Source: Atopobiaceae bacterium
GTDB lineage: Bacteria > Actinomycetota > Coriobacteriia > Coriobacteriales > Atopobiaceae
Assembly (NCBI GenBank): GCA_022482785.1
Contig: JAKVON010000006.1
Span: 62,001-126,000 of the forward strand
Direction of reading: 5' to 3'
DNA length: 64,000 nucleotides
Positions 8,265-17,549 of this stretch are shown one piece after another. The notes below the pieces were generated by a model. It saw only the letters and a list, made by a program, of their open reading frames with translations. It was not told where the DNA came from and ran no database searches. Within the stretch, counting starts at the first letter, position 1. Each line of letters starts with the position of its first letter. Position numbers and translations under genes: made by a program.

Positions 8265-8825
8265 CTAGCCCCTCAGGCTGGCGATGAGCTCGTCGGAAGA
8301 CACGATGGCCGAGCCATAGCAGGTCCTCGCGCGGTCGATGGCCTGGTCCTGGGTTCCGCAGAGGAAGGTGAAGGTGGCATCCTCCACGAGCACCGTCTCG
8401 TAACCGAGGTAGAAGGCGTCCGCGAGGGTATGGAGCACGCAGATGTTCGTGTCGCAGCCGATGGCGACGAGCGTGGTGATGCCGAGCTCCCTGAGCGTAA
8501 GGTCGAGATCGGTTCCGAAGAAGCCGCTGTACCTGCGCTTCCTGATGATGAAATCCTGTTCGTCGGGATCCATGAAGTCGGCGGGCTGGGCTTCCGGGGA
8601 GTCCGCGATGCCATGGGTGCCCCAGAGCTCGAGCTCACGGTCGATCCCGGGGATGTGGGCGTCGTCGAGGAATATGACGGGCACGCCCGACGCCCTGCAG
8701 GCGGCCGCGACGTCCGCCGCCTTCCGGGCGAACCTCTCGCCCGCGCCCTTGTAGATGGAGTCGTCTGCCCCACCCTGTAGAATGTCGATGGCGAGAAGGG
8801 CTGTCGTATCCGTGTTGATCGTCAT
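8265..8825 (-). CDS. Isochorismatase-family cysteine hydrolase
   Basis: The 186-residue protein has the isochorismatase/nicotinamidase fold. The catalytic triad can be placed as Asp in AIDILQGG (about 14), Lys in IIRKRRYSGF (about 95) and Cys in IGCDTNICVLHT (about 128). Nicotinamidase, N-carbamoylsarcosine amidase and similar enzymes share this set, so the substrate is not assigned. It is transcribed divergently from the MGMT gene 77 bases away and has no operon partner. Confidence 0.8.
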   Translation of the reverse strand: MTINTDTTALLAIDILQGGADDSIYKGAGERFARKAADVAAACRASGVPVIFLDDAHIPGIDRELELWGTHGIADSPEAQPADFMDPDEQDFIIRKRRYSGFFGTDLDLTLRELGITTLVAIGCDTNICVLHTLADAFYLGYETVLVEDATFTFLCGTQDQAIDRARTCYGSAIVSSDELIASLRG

Positions 8826-8902
8826 GGGCCACCTTCCGCAGGCTCGGCTAACGATGACATTCTACTGGGTATCGGCGTGACGCGGAACGAGGGGACGGGC
8901 AT

Positions 8903-9229
8903 ATGGGCGATTTCGCGAGCCGCGTCTACGCGGCCGTCTCGAGGGTGCCGGCCGGCCGCGTCGCGACATACGGCCAGATCGCGAGGATGGCGGGGAGTCC
9001 CCGTGCCGCGCGGCAGGTCGGATGGGAGCTTCACAGGAACCCCGAGCCAGGCGTGATCCCCTGCCATCGCGTGGTCTTCAAGGACGGTTCCGTGGCGCCG
9101 GGGTTCGCCTTCGGAGGCCCGTGCGAGCAGCGCCGCCTCCTGAGGGACGAAGGCGTTCGGTTCGCCGACGAGAACCATGTCGACATGGCCGCCTGCCGCT
9201 GGGAGGGACCGGACGGGGATCTCGACTAA
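8903..9229 (+). CDS. Minimal MGMT-family (O6-alkylguanine) DNA alkyltransferase domain protein
   Basis: The protein has 108 residues and contains only the C-terminal DNA-binding/active-site domain. The PCHRV motif keeps the methyl-acceptor cysteine, unlike alkyltransferase-like proteins with Trp. The recognition helix RAARQVGWEL and its arginine finger are present. The N-terminal ribonuclease-like domain of Ogt/Ada is absent. It may be a compact repair methyltransferase or a damage sensor. It is one of the few plus-strand genes, and its stop overlaps the stop of the convergent ABC-F gene. Confidence 0.85.
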   Translation: MGDFASRVYAAVSRVPAGRVATYGQIARMAGSPRAARQVGWELHRNPEPGVIPCHRVVFKDGSVAPGFAFGGPCEQRRLLRDEGVRFADENHVDMAACRWEGPDGDLD

Positions 9230-11016
9230 CCCTCGAGCCGCTCCGAGAGTTCGAGCCACTCGTCCTCGAGGCCTTCGATCTGCTCCCGGCAATCCCTCAG
9301 TTCCTGGTCGAGGGCTTCGAGCGCGGCGTAATCCGAGGGCCCGGCCTCGGCCATGCGCCCCTCTATGGCCGCAGGCTCTTCCCTGAGTTTGCCCAGACGC
9401 CTCGTCACCGATTCGAGGCGCCGCTTGAGGGATTGCCGCTCCGAGTTCGAGAGCCCGGACGGCACCGTCTCCCCCGCCTCCGGCTCGGGCTGCGCCCCGA
9501 CGGGACCCCTCTCCCTGGCTGCGAGCCCCAGGAACTCGTCTACGCCCCCAGGCACGTGGCGCAGCCTTCCCCCGACGAGGGCGAACTGGTCGTCGGTCAC
9601 GCGCTCCATGAGGTATCGGTCGTGGCTCACGAGGAAGAGGGTGCCGGGCCAGCCGTCCAGGAGGTCCTCCATGACGGCGAGCATGTCGGTGTCGAGGTCG
9701 TTTCCCGGCTCGTCGAGCACGAGCACGTTGGGTTCCTCGAGCAGCACGCACATGAGGGCGAGCCTGCGCCGCTGCCCGCCCGAGAGGCTCCCGATTCGCG
9801 TGAGCAGCGCCGCGCGCTCGAATCCGAGCCGTTCGAGGAGCTGCTGCGGGGTGAGGTCCTTCCCGTCGACGCGATAGGTCTGCCGATAGCGTGCGAGCAG
9901 CTCTCCAACGCGCCACCCGGACCTCTCCATGAGGCTGTCGAGCTGCTGCGACATCGTGCCGAACCTCACGGACTTGCCGATCTTCACGACGCCTGAGGTC
10001 GGGGCCAGCTCGCCCTTGATGACCTTGAGGAGGGTCGACTTGCCGGCGCCGTTGGCGCCGAGGATGCCGTAGCGGTCGCCCGGGCCGACGAGCCAGGAGA
10101 CGTCGTCGAGCACGTCGGGCGTGCCCGGATAGGAGACGGTGACGCCCTTGAGCTCGACGACCTGCTTGCCGAGACGGGAGACCGCGAGGCTCCTGAGCTC
10201 GATCGGGTTTCTCAGGGGCGGGACGTCGGCGACGAGGCTCTGCGCCTCGGCGATCCTGAACTTGGGCTTGCTCGAGCGGGCCTGCGCCCCTCTCGAGAGC
10301 CAGGCGAGCTCGCGGCGCAGCTGGTTCTGGCGGCGTGCCTCGCTGGCGGCTGCCTGCCTGTCGCGCTCGACGCGCTGCTGCACGTAGGCGGAGAAGCCGC
10401 CCTCGAAGGGGTCGACCTGGCCGTCATGGACCTCCCACATCGACTGGCAGACCTCGTCGAGGAACCATCGGTCGTGCGTCACGCAGAGCAGCGCGCCCGT
10501 CCCGGCTGGCCAGCGCGCGTTGAGGTGGGCGGCGAGCCAGGTGATGGCAGGCATGTCGAGATGGTTCGTGGGCTCGTCGAGCATGAGCACGTCCCAGTCG
10601 CCGATAAGCAGGTGGGCGAGGTCGACGCGCCTCCTCTGACCGCCCGAGAGCTCCCCCACCCCGCCCTGCCAGTCGATGCCGTCGAGGAGGGCCGAGATTA
10701 TCTCGCGCGTCCGCGGCCTCGACGCCCAGACGTATTCCGGGACGTCGCCCACGACGGCCCGCTCGACGCTCGAGGCGTCGTCGAGGGAGTCCGACTGGCC
10801 GAGGACGCCGACGGTGATCCCCGTGCGGTAGGTGATCGAGCCTGCGTCCGGATTGAGCCTCTTGGCCAGGAGGGAGAGGAGCGTCGTCTTCCCCTCTCCG
10901 TTCCTGCCGACCACGCCGATCCTGTCGCCCTCGTTTATCCCGAGCGTGACGTCGGTGGCCACGGGCTTGCCGGGCCATTCGTGCGTGAGCCCCTCCGTGC
11001 CGATGAGTATGGGCAT
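9226..11016 (-). CDS. ABC-F ATPase, Uup-like
   Basis: The 596-residue soluble protein has two ABC domains and no membrane segment. Walker A motifs are GRNGEGKTT (about 38) and GANGAGKST (about 345). Signatures LSGGQRRRV and LSGGQRRRL are followed by DEPTNHLD and DEPGNDLD. The linker contains ARSSKPKFRI, a Uup-style arm, and a C-terminal coiled coil occupies about 515-596. Such factors act on the ribosome or on replication intermediates. Its stop codon overlaps that of the convergent MGMT gene by two bases. It starts 5 bases after nfo. Confidence 0.88.
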   Translation of the reverse strand: MPILIGTEGLTHEWPGKPVATDVTLGINEGDRIGVVGRNGEGKTTLLSLLAKRLNPDAGSITYRTGITVGVLGQSDSLDDASSVERAVVGDVPEYVWASRPRTREIISALLDGIDWQGGVGELSGGQRRRVDLAHLLIGDWDVLMLDEPTNHLDMPAITWLAAHLNARWPAGTGALLCVTHDRWFLDEVCQSMWEVHDGQVDPFEGGFSAYVQQRVERDRQAAASEARRQNQLRRELAWLSRGAQARSSKPKFRIAEAQSLVADVPPLRNPIELRSLAVSRLGKQVVELKGVTVSYPGTPDVLDDVSWLVGPGDRYGILGANGAGKSTLLKVIKGELAPTSGVVKIGKSVRFGTMSQQLDSLMERSGWRVGELLARYRQTYRVDGKDLTPQQLLERLGFERAALLTRIGSLSGGQRRRLALMCVLLEEPNVLVLDEPGNDLDTDMLAVMEDLLDGWPGTLFLVSHDRYLMERVTDDQFALVGGRLRHVPGGVDEFLGLAARERGPVGAQPEPEAGETVPSGLSNSERQSLKRRLESVTRRLGKLREEPAAIEGRMAEAGPSDYAALEALDQELRDCREQIEGLEDEWLELSERLEG

Positions 11017-11021
11017 GCGAC

Positions 11022-11861
11022 TCAGCCCCCCACGTGCGCGAACGATCGGAGAAGCGCGATCTCCCGGGCATAGCCGTCGAGGTCGTTGGGCGTCTCGAGA
11101 ATCATGGGCAGCCCAGAGAGGCGTGGCTCGAGCATGATCGCTCGGAAGGCGTCGAGGCCGAGGGAGCCCTCCCCGATGCGGGCATGGCGGTCCTTATGGG
11201 ACCCCATCGGATTCAGGCTGTCGTTGAGATGGAGCGCCTTGAGCCTGCCGAGCCCGATGACGCGGTCGAACTCGTCGAGAACGCCGCCGAGGTCGCCCGC
11301 GATGTCGTAGCCGGCGTCGGAGACGTGGCAGGTGTCGAGGCAGACGCCAAGGCGATCGCCGAGCCGCGTCGCGGAGATGATGGCCGCAAGCTGCTCGAAG
11401 GTCCCTCCCACCTCGGAGCCCTTGCCGCTCATGGTCTCGAGGAGGACCGTCGTCGACTGGCTCTCCGCGAGGGTGGCGTCGAGGGTCTCGACGATGAGCT
11501 CGATGCCCCTCTCGACCCCCTGGCCCACGTGCGAGCCTGGATGGAAGTTGTAGTAGTTGCCGGGGAGGCTCTCCATGCGGAGCAGGTCGTCGGCCATGGC
11601 CTGGCGGGCGAACTCCCTGGTTCGCTCGGTGGCCGAGGCTGGGTTCAGGGTGTAGGGGGCATGGGCGACGAGCCTGCCGAACCCCCTCTCGTGCAGAAGG
11701 CCGACAAGGGCGGAGGCGTCGGCGGGGTCGATGGCCTTCGCCGAGCCGCCCCGTGGGTTCCGGGTGAAGAACGCGAACGTGTCCGCGCCTATCGTGAGAG
11801 CGGTCTCGCCCATGGCGAGAAACCCTCCCGAGGAGGAGAGATGGCATCCGACCGAGGGCAT
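11022..11861 (-). CDS. nfo: Deoxyribonuclease IV (AP endonuclease, endonuclease IV)
   Basis: The 279-residue TIM-barrel zinc endonuclease repairs abasic sites. Metal-ligand motifs are seen in HAPYTLNPAS, NYYNFHPGSHVG, VLLETMSGKG, VCLDTCHVSDAGYD, LHLNDSLNPMGSHKDRHA and ILETPND. The ATG at 11861 lies 1 base after the coaBC stop, so coaBC-nfo are co-transcribed and probably coupled. Confidence 0.93.
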   Translation of the reverse strand: MPSVGCHLSSSGGFLAMGETALTIGADTFAFFTRNPRGGSAKAIDPADASALVGLLHERGFGRLVAHAPYTLNPASATERTREFARQAMADDLLRMESLPGNYYNFHPGSHVGQGVERGIELIVETLDATLAESQSTTVLLETMSGKGSEVGGTFEQLAAIISATRLGDRLGVCLDTCHVSDAGYDIAGDLGGVLDEFDRVIGLGRLKALHLNDSLNPMGSHKDRHARIGEGSLGLDAFRAIMLEPRLSGLPMILETPNDLDGYAREIALLRSFAHVGG

Positions 11862-11862
11862 C

Positions 11863-13071
11863 CTAGGCCTCGAGCAGGGTTGCCGCGCGGGCGATGAGCC
11901 TCTCGGCGACCTGCGGCTTGGCAAGCGTCGGCAGGGGCTCGGCGCCCTCGGGGGACACGAACGTCACGGCATCGGTATCGGACCCGAACGCCGAGTCCTC
12001 GCGGCTGACGTCGTTGGCCACGATGAGGTCGCAGCCCTTGCGCGCGAGCTTCGCCTGGGCCTTGGCGACGGCGTCTCCCGTCTCGGCGGCGAACCCGATG
12101 ACGACTCGCCCGCCCTTCTCGGCCGAGAGGGTCCTCAGGATGTCGGCGGTCTGGACGAGCTCGATGGAGCCCAGGGGCTCGGCATCCTTCTTGAGCTTGT
12201 GGTCGGCGGGGTGCGCCGGGGTGTAGTCGGCCACCGCCGCCGCCAGGATCGCGCAGTCGGCGGAGGCGAAGGCGGCCTTCGAGGCCTCGAGCATCTCGGC
12301 GGCGCTCGTCACGTCGACGCGATCGACCCCCGGAGGGCAGGCGAGCGCGGTCGGGCCGCTCACGAGGACGACGCGGGCGCCGTGCCTCGCCGCCGCCGCC
12401 GCGATGGCATAGCCCATCTTGCCCGAGCTCGCGTTGGCGAGGAAGCGCACGGGGTCGATGGCCTCGTGGGTGGGACCGGCCGTGACGAGGAAGGCGCGGC
12501 CCGAGAGGTCTGGCTCGGGACGGAGCGTCTCGAGCGCCGCCGCGACGACCTGCTCGACCGAAGCGAGCTTCCCCTCGCCCTCGGCCCCGCAGGCGAGCCT
12601 GCCTGCGACCGGCATCACGACGTCGACGCCGCTCGACCTGAGGATGTCGAGGTTCGCCTGCGTCTGGGGGTTGCTCCACATGCGGACGTTCATGGCCGGC
12701 GCCACGAGGACCGGGCATCCCGCGGCGAGCACCGTCGTCGAGGCGGCATCGTCCGCGATGCCCGCCGCCATCTTCGCGAGGAAGTTGGCCGTGGCCGGCA
12801 CCACGCAGACGAGCTCGGCCCAGTCGGTGAGCTCTATGTGGGGTATGGGCGTGGAGGCGCGAAAGAGGTCGGTCACGACGGGATGGCCGGAGAGCGCCTC
12901 GAAGGTGATGGGCCCCACGAACTCGGTGGCATGCTCGGTCATGGCGACGCGGACGTCGCAGCCGGCCTTCTGGAGGCCACGGAGGACCTCTGCCGCCTTA
13001 TAGGCCGCGATGCAGCCCGTCACGACGACCAGCACCCTGCCCTGACGGGAGCCCTTGCCTTCGTCTTGCAT
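11863..13071 (-). CDS. coaBC: Bifunctional phosphopantothenoylcysteine decarboxylase/phosphopantothenate-cysteine ligase
   Basis: The 402-residue flavoprotein carries out two steps of coenzyme A synthesis. The CoaC half (about 10-185) shows PAMNVRMW and GRLACGAEGEGK with the catalytic cysteine. The CoaB half (about 190-402) shows AGPTHEAIDPVRFL, the KLKK lysine region and NDVS. The ATG at 13071 has a purine-rich AGAGAG 8 bases upstream; a TTG two codons earlier is less likely. Confidence 0.94.
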   Translation of the reverse strand: MQDEGKGSRQGRVLVVVTGCIAAYKAAEVLRGLQKAGCDVRVAMTEHATEFVGPITFEALSGHPVVTDLFRASTPIPHIELTDWAELVCVVPATANFLAKMAAGIADDAASTTVLAAGCPVLVAPAMNVRMWSNPQTQANLDILRSSGVDVVMPVAGRLACGAEGEGKLASVEQVVAAALETLRPEPDLSGRAFLVTAGPTHEAIDPVRFLANASSGKMGYAIAAAAARHGARVVLVSGPTALACPPGVDRVDVTSAAEMLEASKAAFASADCAILAAAVADYTPAHPADHKLKKDAEPLGSIELVQTADILRTLSAEKGGRVVIGFAAETGDAVAKAQAKLARKGCDLIVANDVSREDSAFGSDTDAVTFVSPEGAEPLPTLAKPQVAERLIARAATLLEA

Positions 13072-13111
13072 GCTCAATGCTCTCTACCTCCACGTCTTGC
13101 GCGGCCCACGA

Positions 13112-13834
13112 CTACGAGGCGCTGTCGTCGCCGATTACCAGGATGCGGTGGCAATAGGGGCATTCGGCGATCGGCCCGGCATGCCTGAGGTCAGCGTACT
13201 GGCTCGCCTGGAGGGTGACGCGGCAATGCGAGGGGCAGTTGCCCGCGAGGGTCTCGACGGCGATGCCCTTGAAGCGCCTGCGTGCCGCGTCGTAGCGGGC
13301 GACGACGCCGGGCGTGATGTCCTCGAGGACCTGCCCCCTCTCCGAGAGGAGGTCATCGACCTGCGAGCGGATGTCAGAGATCTGCGCCTGGTAGGCGGCG
13401 ACCTGCGCCTTCCTCTCGTCCTCGAGCTGCGCCGCCCGGGCGCGGGCGTTCTTCTCGGCGCTCTCTGCGCGGGCGAGCCTCTCGTAGAGCGCCGCGCTCT
13501 CGAACTCGAGCTTCTCGAGCCTCTTGGCATACATGGAGAGCTGCCCCTCGAGGTCGCGGACGCTCCGGTAGTCCTGGGAGTCGGCGGATGCCTTGTCCTG
13601 CGCGGCAGAGACGAGGCCCTCGACCTCGGCGTGCTCGGCGTCGTGGTCGGCGATGTCCATCTCGAGGTCCTTGCGGGCGCCCACGATCGCGGTGAGGTTC
13701 GAGGAGACCTTCTTCGCAGCCGCCTTGACCTGCTCGACCTTGGCCCGTTGGGGGAGGTTCTCGAGGGTGCGCTTGTGCCTCATGAGCGCAAGGTCAATCT
13801 CCTGCAACCGGAGAAGCGCCTCTGGTTCCTGCAT
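13112..13834 (-). CDS. Coiled-coil protein with C-terminal C4 zinc ribbon (DUF164 family)
   Basis: The protein has 240 residues: a long antiparallel coiled coil (about 10-185), then a zinc ribbon with CPSHC and CPYC pairs (about 200-227). The family is often next to NIF3/DUF34, as here, where the start lies 4 bases after the NIF3 stop. It is proposed to be a nucleic-acid-binding or assembly factor. No enzymatic activity is evident. Confidence 0.8.
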   Translation of the reverse strand: MQEPEALLRLQEIDLALMRHKRTLENLPQRAKVEQVKAAAKKVSSNLTAIVGARKDLEMDIADHDAEHAEVEGLVSAAQDKASADSQDYRSVRDLEGQLSMYAKRLEKLEFESAALYERLARAESAEKNARARAAQLEDERKAQVAAYQAQISDIRSQVDDLLSERGQVLEDITPGVVARYDAARRRFKGIAVETLAGNCPSHCRVTLQASQYADLRHAGPIAECPYCHRILVIGDDSAS

Positions 13835-13838
13835 GTTC

Positions 13839-14625
13839 TCATCCCTCCACGGCTGCGACGTCGTGCCAGCGCGGGCTTTCCGCGAAGGCAGCGACAGGCA
13901 CGTTCACGCTCTTGTCAAGGACCGCCTCGAGGAGGCCCACATAGGGAAACTCCGAGACGTCGTGCCCAAGAAGTATACCCGCACAGCCCGAGAGCTGGAG
14001 GTCGAGGGCGACATGATAGCCGCATTCCCCCGTTATGACGCAGCCGCAGCCACGCGAGATGGCCTCCCTGCCAAGCCCGCCGAGAGATCCCGAGCAATAG
14101 GCGACGAGGCCGGGACGCGCCTGCGCGGCCGGCCAGACGCGCGGCGACCCTCCGAGGCGCGCCTGGCAGCGGCGGGCGACGTCCTCGACGGCGTCGTCGC
14201 CCGCATCGAGGACGGCGCCATAGCCATCCGGCTCCTCGACCCGGGCGACGAGCGGATAGCCGAGGCCGCGCGAGACGGTCTCGAGGGCGAGGCGGGACCT
14301 GTCGAGGTTGGTGTGCATGGCGACGAGCGAGATGCCGGAGCGGGCCGCCTCCCAGACGCATCTGCCGGCGAGCGACGAGTCGCGCGCGTCCGGCCCCATG
14401 CGGCCCGGCGGGTCGAGGTAGGCAGGATGATGCGTGACCAGGAGGTTCGCGCCGCGCTCTCGTGCGAACGCGAGCGCGGCGGGCGTCACGTCGAGAGCGC
14501 AGGCGATTCCCGTGACCCTGGCGTGCGGGTCGCCCACCGTGAGCCCCGGCCTGTCCCACTCCTCGGCCGCCTCGCGAGGGAAGGCCGAGAAGAGCGCGGA
14601 CTCCTACCTCGGCCACCTCACACAT
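13839..14625 (-). CDS. NIF3/DUF34 (GTP cyclohydrolase I type 2-like) protein, frameshifted near the N-terminus
   Basis: The main frame carries NIF3 motifs VTHHPAYLDP, MHTNLD, GECGYHVALDL and HDVSE, the dinuclear metal-site signatures. The conserved N-terminal EEWDRPGLTVGDP stretch is upstream of any start codon in this frame and is closed by TAG at 14604-14606. An ATG at 14625, overlapping the desulfurase end by 8 bases, encodes MCEVAEV in another frame. Removing one base near 14600-14606 joins them into a normal 261-residue protein. A base-calling error is more likely than a true break. Confidence 0.75.
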
Positions 14626-15802
14626 GCTCGAGTCCCCTGCACGTGGCGACGACCGACAGGAGCGCGGCGGCGAACGCCTCGAGCTCGTCCTCGCCGACCC
14701 TCTCGTCGAATGAGACGCGGAGCGACCCCAGGGCCGAGTCGCGGGGAACCCCCATCGCGCTGAGGACCCTGCTCGGCTCGAGGGAGCCTGAGGAGCAGGC
14801 CGAGCCGGCGGACACCTCGAATCCGAGCGCGTCGAGCCTGAGCAGGACCGACTCGCTCTCGATGCCGGGGACGAGGAGGCTCACGGTCCCGGGAAGCCTG
14901 CCCGCGGAGAAGGGGATCGTCGAGGTCGGGCGAACTCCCGTGCCGCTCGCGCAGACGGTCGAAGACAGCGTGGCGGAGCGGCCTGCGACGAGGGCTCGCG
15001 AGGCATCGAGCCTCCCCAGACGGTCGCGAGCCGCGGCGGCGAGCTGAACGGCGCCCGCGACGTCCTGCGTTCCGGAACGGCGTCCCTGCTCCTGGCCGCC
15101 GCCGAAGGCCCGGGGCGCGAAGGGGCACGCCGCCCTCACCATGAGCGCCCCGATGCCGACGGGCCCGCCTATCTTGTGGGCCGTGACGCTCGCGGCGTCG
15201 ACCTCGGAGAGGTCGAGGGGGACCTGGGTGAACGCCTGGACGGCATCGGTGTGCATGCGGGCCCCGAACCCATGCGCCAGCCGTGCTATCTCCGCGATCG
15301 GCTGGACGATGCCGGTCTCGTTGTTGGCATACATGACGCTCACGAGGGCGACCGTGTCGTCCAGGTGGCGCCCCACCTCCTGCGGCGTGACGACGCCGCT
15401 CGCGTCGGGGAGCGCGAACGCGACGTCGAACCCGAGCTTCCTCAGGGGCCTGGCGAGGTCGTAGACGGAATCGTGCTCGATGGCGGAGAGGACGACCCTG
15501 GTGCGCCGGACGTCTCGCTCGCGAAGGGCCACGGCCATCCCGAGGATCGCCGCGTTGTTCGACTCCGTGCCTCCTGAGGTGAAGAAGACGTCGTTGGGCC
15601 GCACTCCCCCGCCGAGCATCTCGGCAAGCTCGCGCCGCGCCTGCTCGAGGGCGCGGGCCGCCTCCCGGCCGAGCGTGTGGAGCGAGTTGGGGTTCGCGGG
15701 GGCGCAGGGCTGCCGCAGGTATGCCTCGCGCGCGCCGAGGGCGGCCGCCGAGAGGGGCGCCGACGAGGCGTAGTCGAGGTAGACGTATCGCGTGGGAGGC
15801 AT
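14618..15802 (-). CDS. Cysteine desulfurase, NifS/IscS class
   Basis: The 394-residue PLP enzyme releases sulfur from cysteine as a persulfide for Fe-S clusters or tRNA thiolation. The Schiff-base lysine lies in VTAHKIGGPVG and the persulfide cysteine in SAGSACSSGS. FTSGGTESNN, IEHDSV and MYANNETG are further family motifs. It starts 3 bases after rpe. No IscU scaffold is adjacent, so the acceptor is unknown. Confidence 0.9.
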   Translation of the reverse strand: MPPTRYVYLDYASSAPLSAAALGAREAYLRQPCAPANPNSLHTLGREAARALEQARRELAEMLGGGVRPNDVFFTSGGTESNNAAILGMAVALRERDVRRTRVVLSAIEHDSVYDLARPLRKLGFDVAFALPDASGVVTPQEVGRHLDDTVALVSVMYANNETGIVQPIAEIARLAHGFGARMHTDAVQAFTQVPLDLSEVDAASVTAHKIGGPVGIGALMVRAACPFAPRAFGGGQEQGRRSGTQDVAGAVQLAAAARDRLGRLDASRALVAGRSATLSSTVCASGTGVRPTSTIPFSAGRLPGTVSLLVPGIESESVLLRLDALGFEVSAGSACSSGSLEPSRVLSAMGVPRDSALGSLRVSFDERVGEDELEAFAAALLSVVATCRGLEHV

Positions 15803-15805
15803 GGC

Positions 15806-16492
15806 CTAGGCTTCCCTGACGATTCCCGCGCGTCCCGCCTCGCGGATCGCCGCGATGGCGGCGGGGCGGTCGGGAGCCCCGAACACCGCGCTCCCCGCCA
15901 CGAGCGCGGTGGCGCCGGCACGGCATGCCTCGGCGGCGTTGCTCGGCGAGATTCCGCCGTCCACCTCGACGGTGGGGCGCACGCCGTGGTCGCGGCACAG
16001 CCTGACGAGCTCTCGGAGCTTGGCCGTCGACGAGGGGATGAAGGCCTGGCCGCCGTAGCCGGGGTCGACCGACATGACGAGGACGAGGTCGACGTCTTCG
16101 ATGAGCGCCGAAAGCGAGCTCACGGGCGTGCCTGGGTTGAGCGAGATGCCGGCCCTGGCACCGGATGCGTGAATCCTGCTGACGATGCGATGGGCGTGCG
16201 TTGCGGCCTCGACGTGGAAGGTGAGCAGGTCTGCGCCCGCGTCGAGGTAGTCCTGGACCCTCTCGTCGGGGTTGTCGATCATGACGTGCACGTCGAGGGG
16301 GACGGAGGTGGCCGCCTTGGCCGCCTCGACGACGTTGGGCCCGAAGGTGACCGGGGGGACGAAGTGGCCGTCCATGACGTCGATGTGGATGAGGTCGGCC
16401 GTGGATATCGAGGCGAGCTCGTCGTCGAGGCGGCCTATGTCGGCCGAGAGTATCGAGGGCGAGACCAGCACGTCGTCGAGCATGTCACGCAT
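15806..16492 (-). CDS. rpe: Ribulose-phosphate 3-epimerase
   Basis: The 228-residue TIM barrel interconverts ribulose 5-phosphate and xylulose 5-phosphate. Diagnostic segments are SPSILSADIGRLDDEL, IHIDVMDGHFVP, DVHVMIDNP, VMSVDPGYGGQAF and EVDGGISPSN, supplying catalytic aspartates and metal histidines. The ATG at 16492 starts 1 base after the gpsA stop. Confidence 0.94.
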   Translation of the reverse strand: MRDMLDDVLVSPSILSADIGRLDDELASISTADLIHIDVMDGHFVPPVTFGPNVVEAAKAATSVPLDVHVMIDNPDERVQDYLDAGADLLTFHVEAATHAHRIVSRIHASGARAGISLNPGTPVSSLSALIEDVDLVLVMSVDPGYGGQAFIPSSTAKLRELVRLCRDHGVRPTVEVDGGISPSNAAEACRAGATALVAGSAVFGAPDRPAAIAAIREAGRAGIVREA

Positions 16493-16493
16493 G

Positions 16494-17544
16494 TCACACC
16501 AACGCCTTTCCGGTTGCTGTCGTGTCGAGTCCATAGAACTCCTCGTGGGGAAGCCTGTCGACGAGGAGCGACGTGGCGGTGTCCGGAGAGTAGCCCTCGT
16601 AGAGCATGCCGTGGACCGCCTGGGTGATCGGGACCTCGACCCCCGCCCCCCGCGCGAACGAGAGGACGCTCCTGGCCGCCTGGGCGCCCTCCACCACCAT
16701 GTGCGTGTCGCGCTCGTACTGCTCGAGCGTGATTCCGTCGACGAGCGCGCGCCCGAAGGTGCGGTTCCTGGAGTGGGGCGAGGTGCAGGTGGCGATGAGG
16801 TCTCCCATTCCGGCGAGGCCCATGCAGGTCATGGGGTCGCCGCCCTTCGCGCTCACGACGCGGCTTATCTCGGCGAGGCCGCGCGTCATGATGACGGCGA
16901 GCGTGTTGTCGCCGGCGCCGAGCCCCGCGGCGGCCCCGCAGGCGATCGCTATGACGTTCTTGACCGCCGCGCAGACCTCGACGCCGACGACGTCGGCGGA
17001 GACGTAGACGCGGAAGTCGCGCGAGATGAACAGCCGCTGCATGCGCTCCGCGAGGGAGCGGTCGTCGGCGGCCAGCACCGCGGCGGAGAGCTTGCCGCGG
17101 CAGACCTCCTCCGCGTGGTTCGGGCCGGAGAGCGCCCCCACGCGCTCGGGATGCCCCAGCTCGTCCGCGACGACCTCCGTCATGAGCTCGCCGGTCTCGA
17201 GCTCTATGCCCTTGGCGAGGACCATCACCGGGACCTCGGGCCCGAGGGTGCTAGGCGAGGTCCGAGGAGATTCGGCGCACGTGCCGGGAGGGGACGACGA
17301 GGACGACGGCACCTGCGTCACGTGCCGCGTCGGCGATGCGCGACGAGGCCGTCACGTTGTCCGGGAGCTCGTAGCCCATGAGATAGCGCGGGTTCGCGTG
17401 GTACTCGTTGATGCCGTCGACGACGACCTGGGAATGGGCCCAGACGGAGACCTCGCCGACGTGGGGGGCGACGAGGCCGGCGACGGCCGTGCCCCACGAG
17501 CCGGCCCCGACGACGCAGACCTTGTCGAGCAGCCCCTCGCCCAC
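16494..17544 (-). CDS. gpsA: NAD(P)+-dependent glycerol-3-phosphate dehydrogenase, one frameshift
   Basis: It makes sn-glycerol 3-phosphate for phospholipids. The N-terminal Rossmann segment (VVGAGSWGTAVA) is in one frame and ends at TAG (17251-17253). The rest (VLAKGIELETG, SGPNHAEEV, the catalytic lysine in AAVKNVIAIA, RGLAEI) follows in the next frame. Deleting one T at 17253 gives ISSDLASTLGPEVPV, a perfect family continuation and 349 residues. GTG at 17544 is preferred because AGGAGG lies 10 bases upstream; GTG at 17553 overlaps the plsY stop but is only 1 base from it. Confidence 0.85.
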
Positions 17545-17549
17545 CGCGC

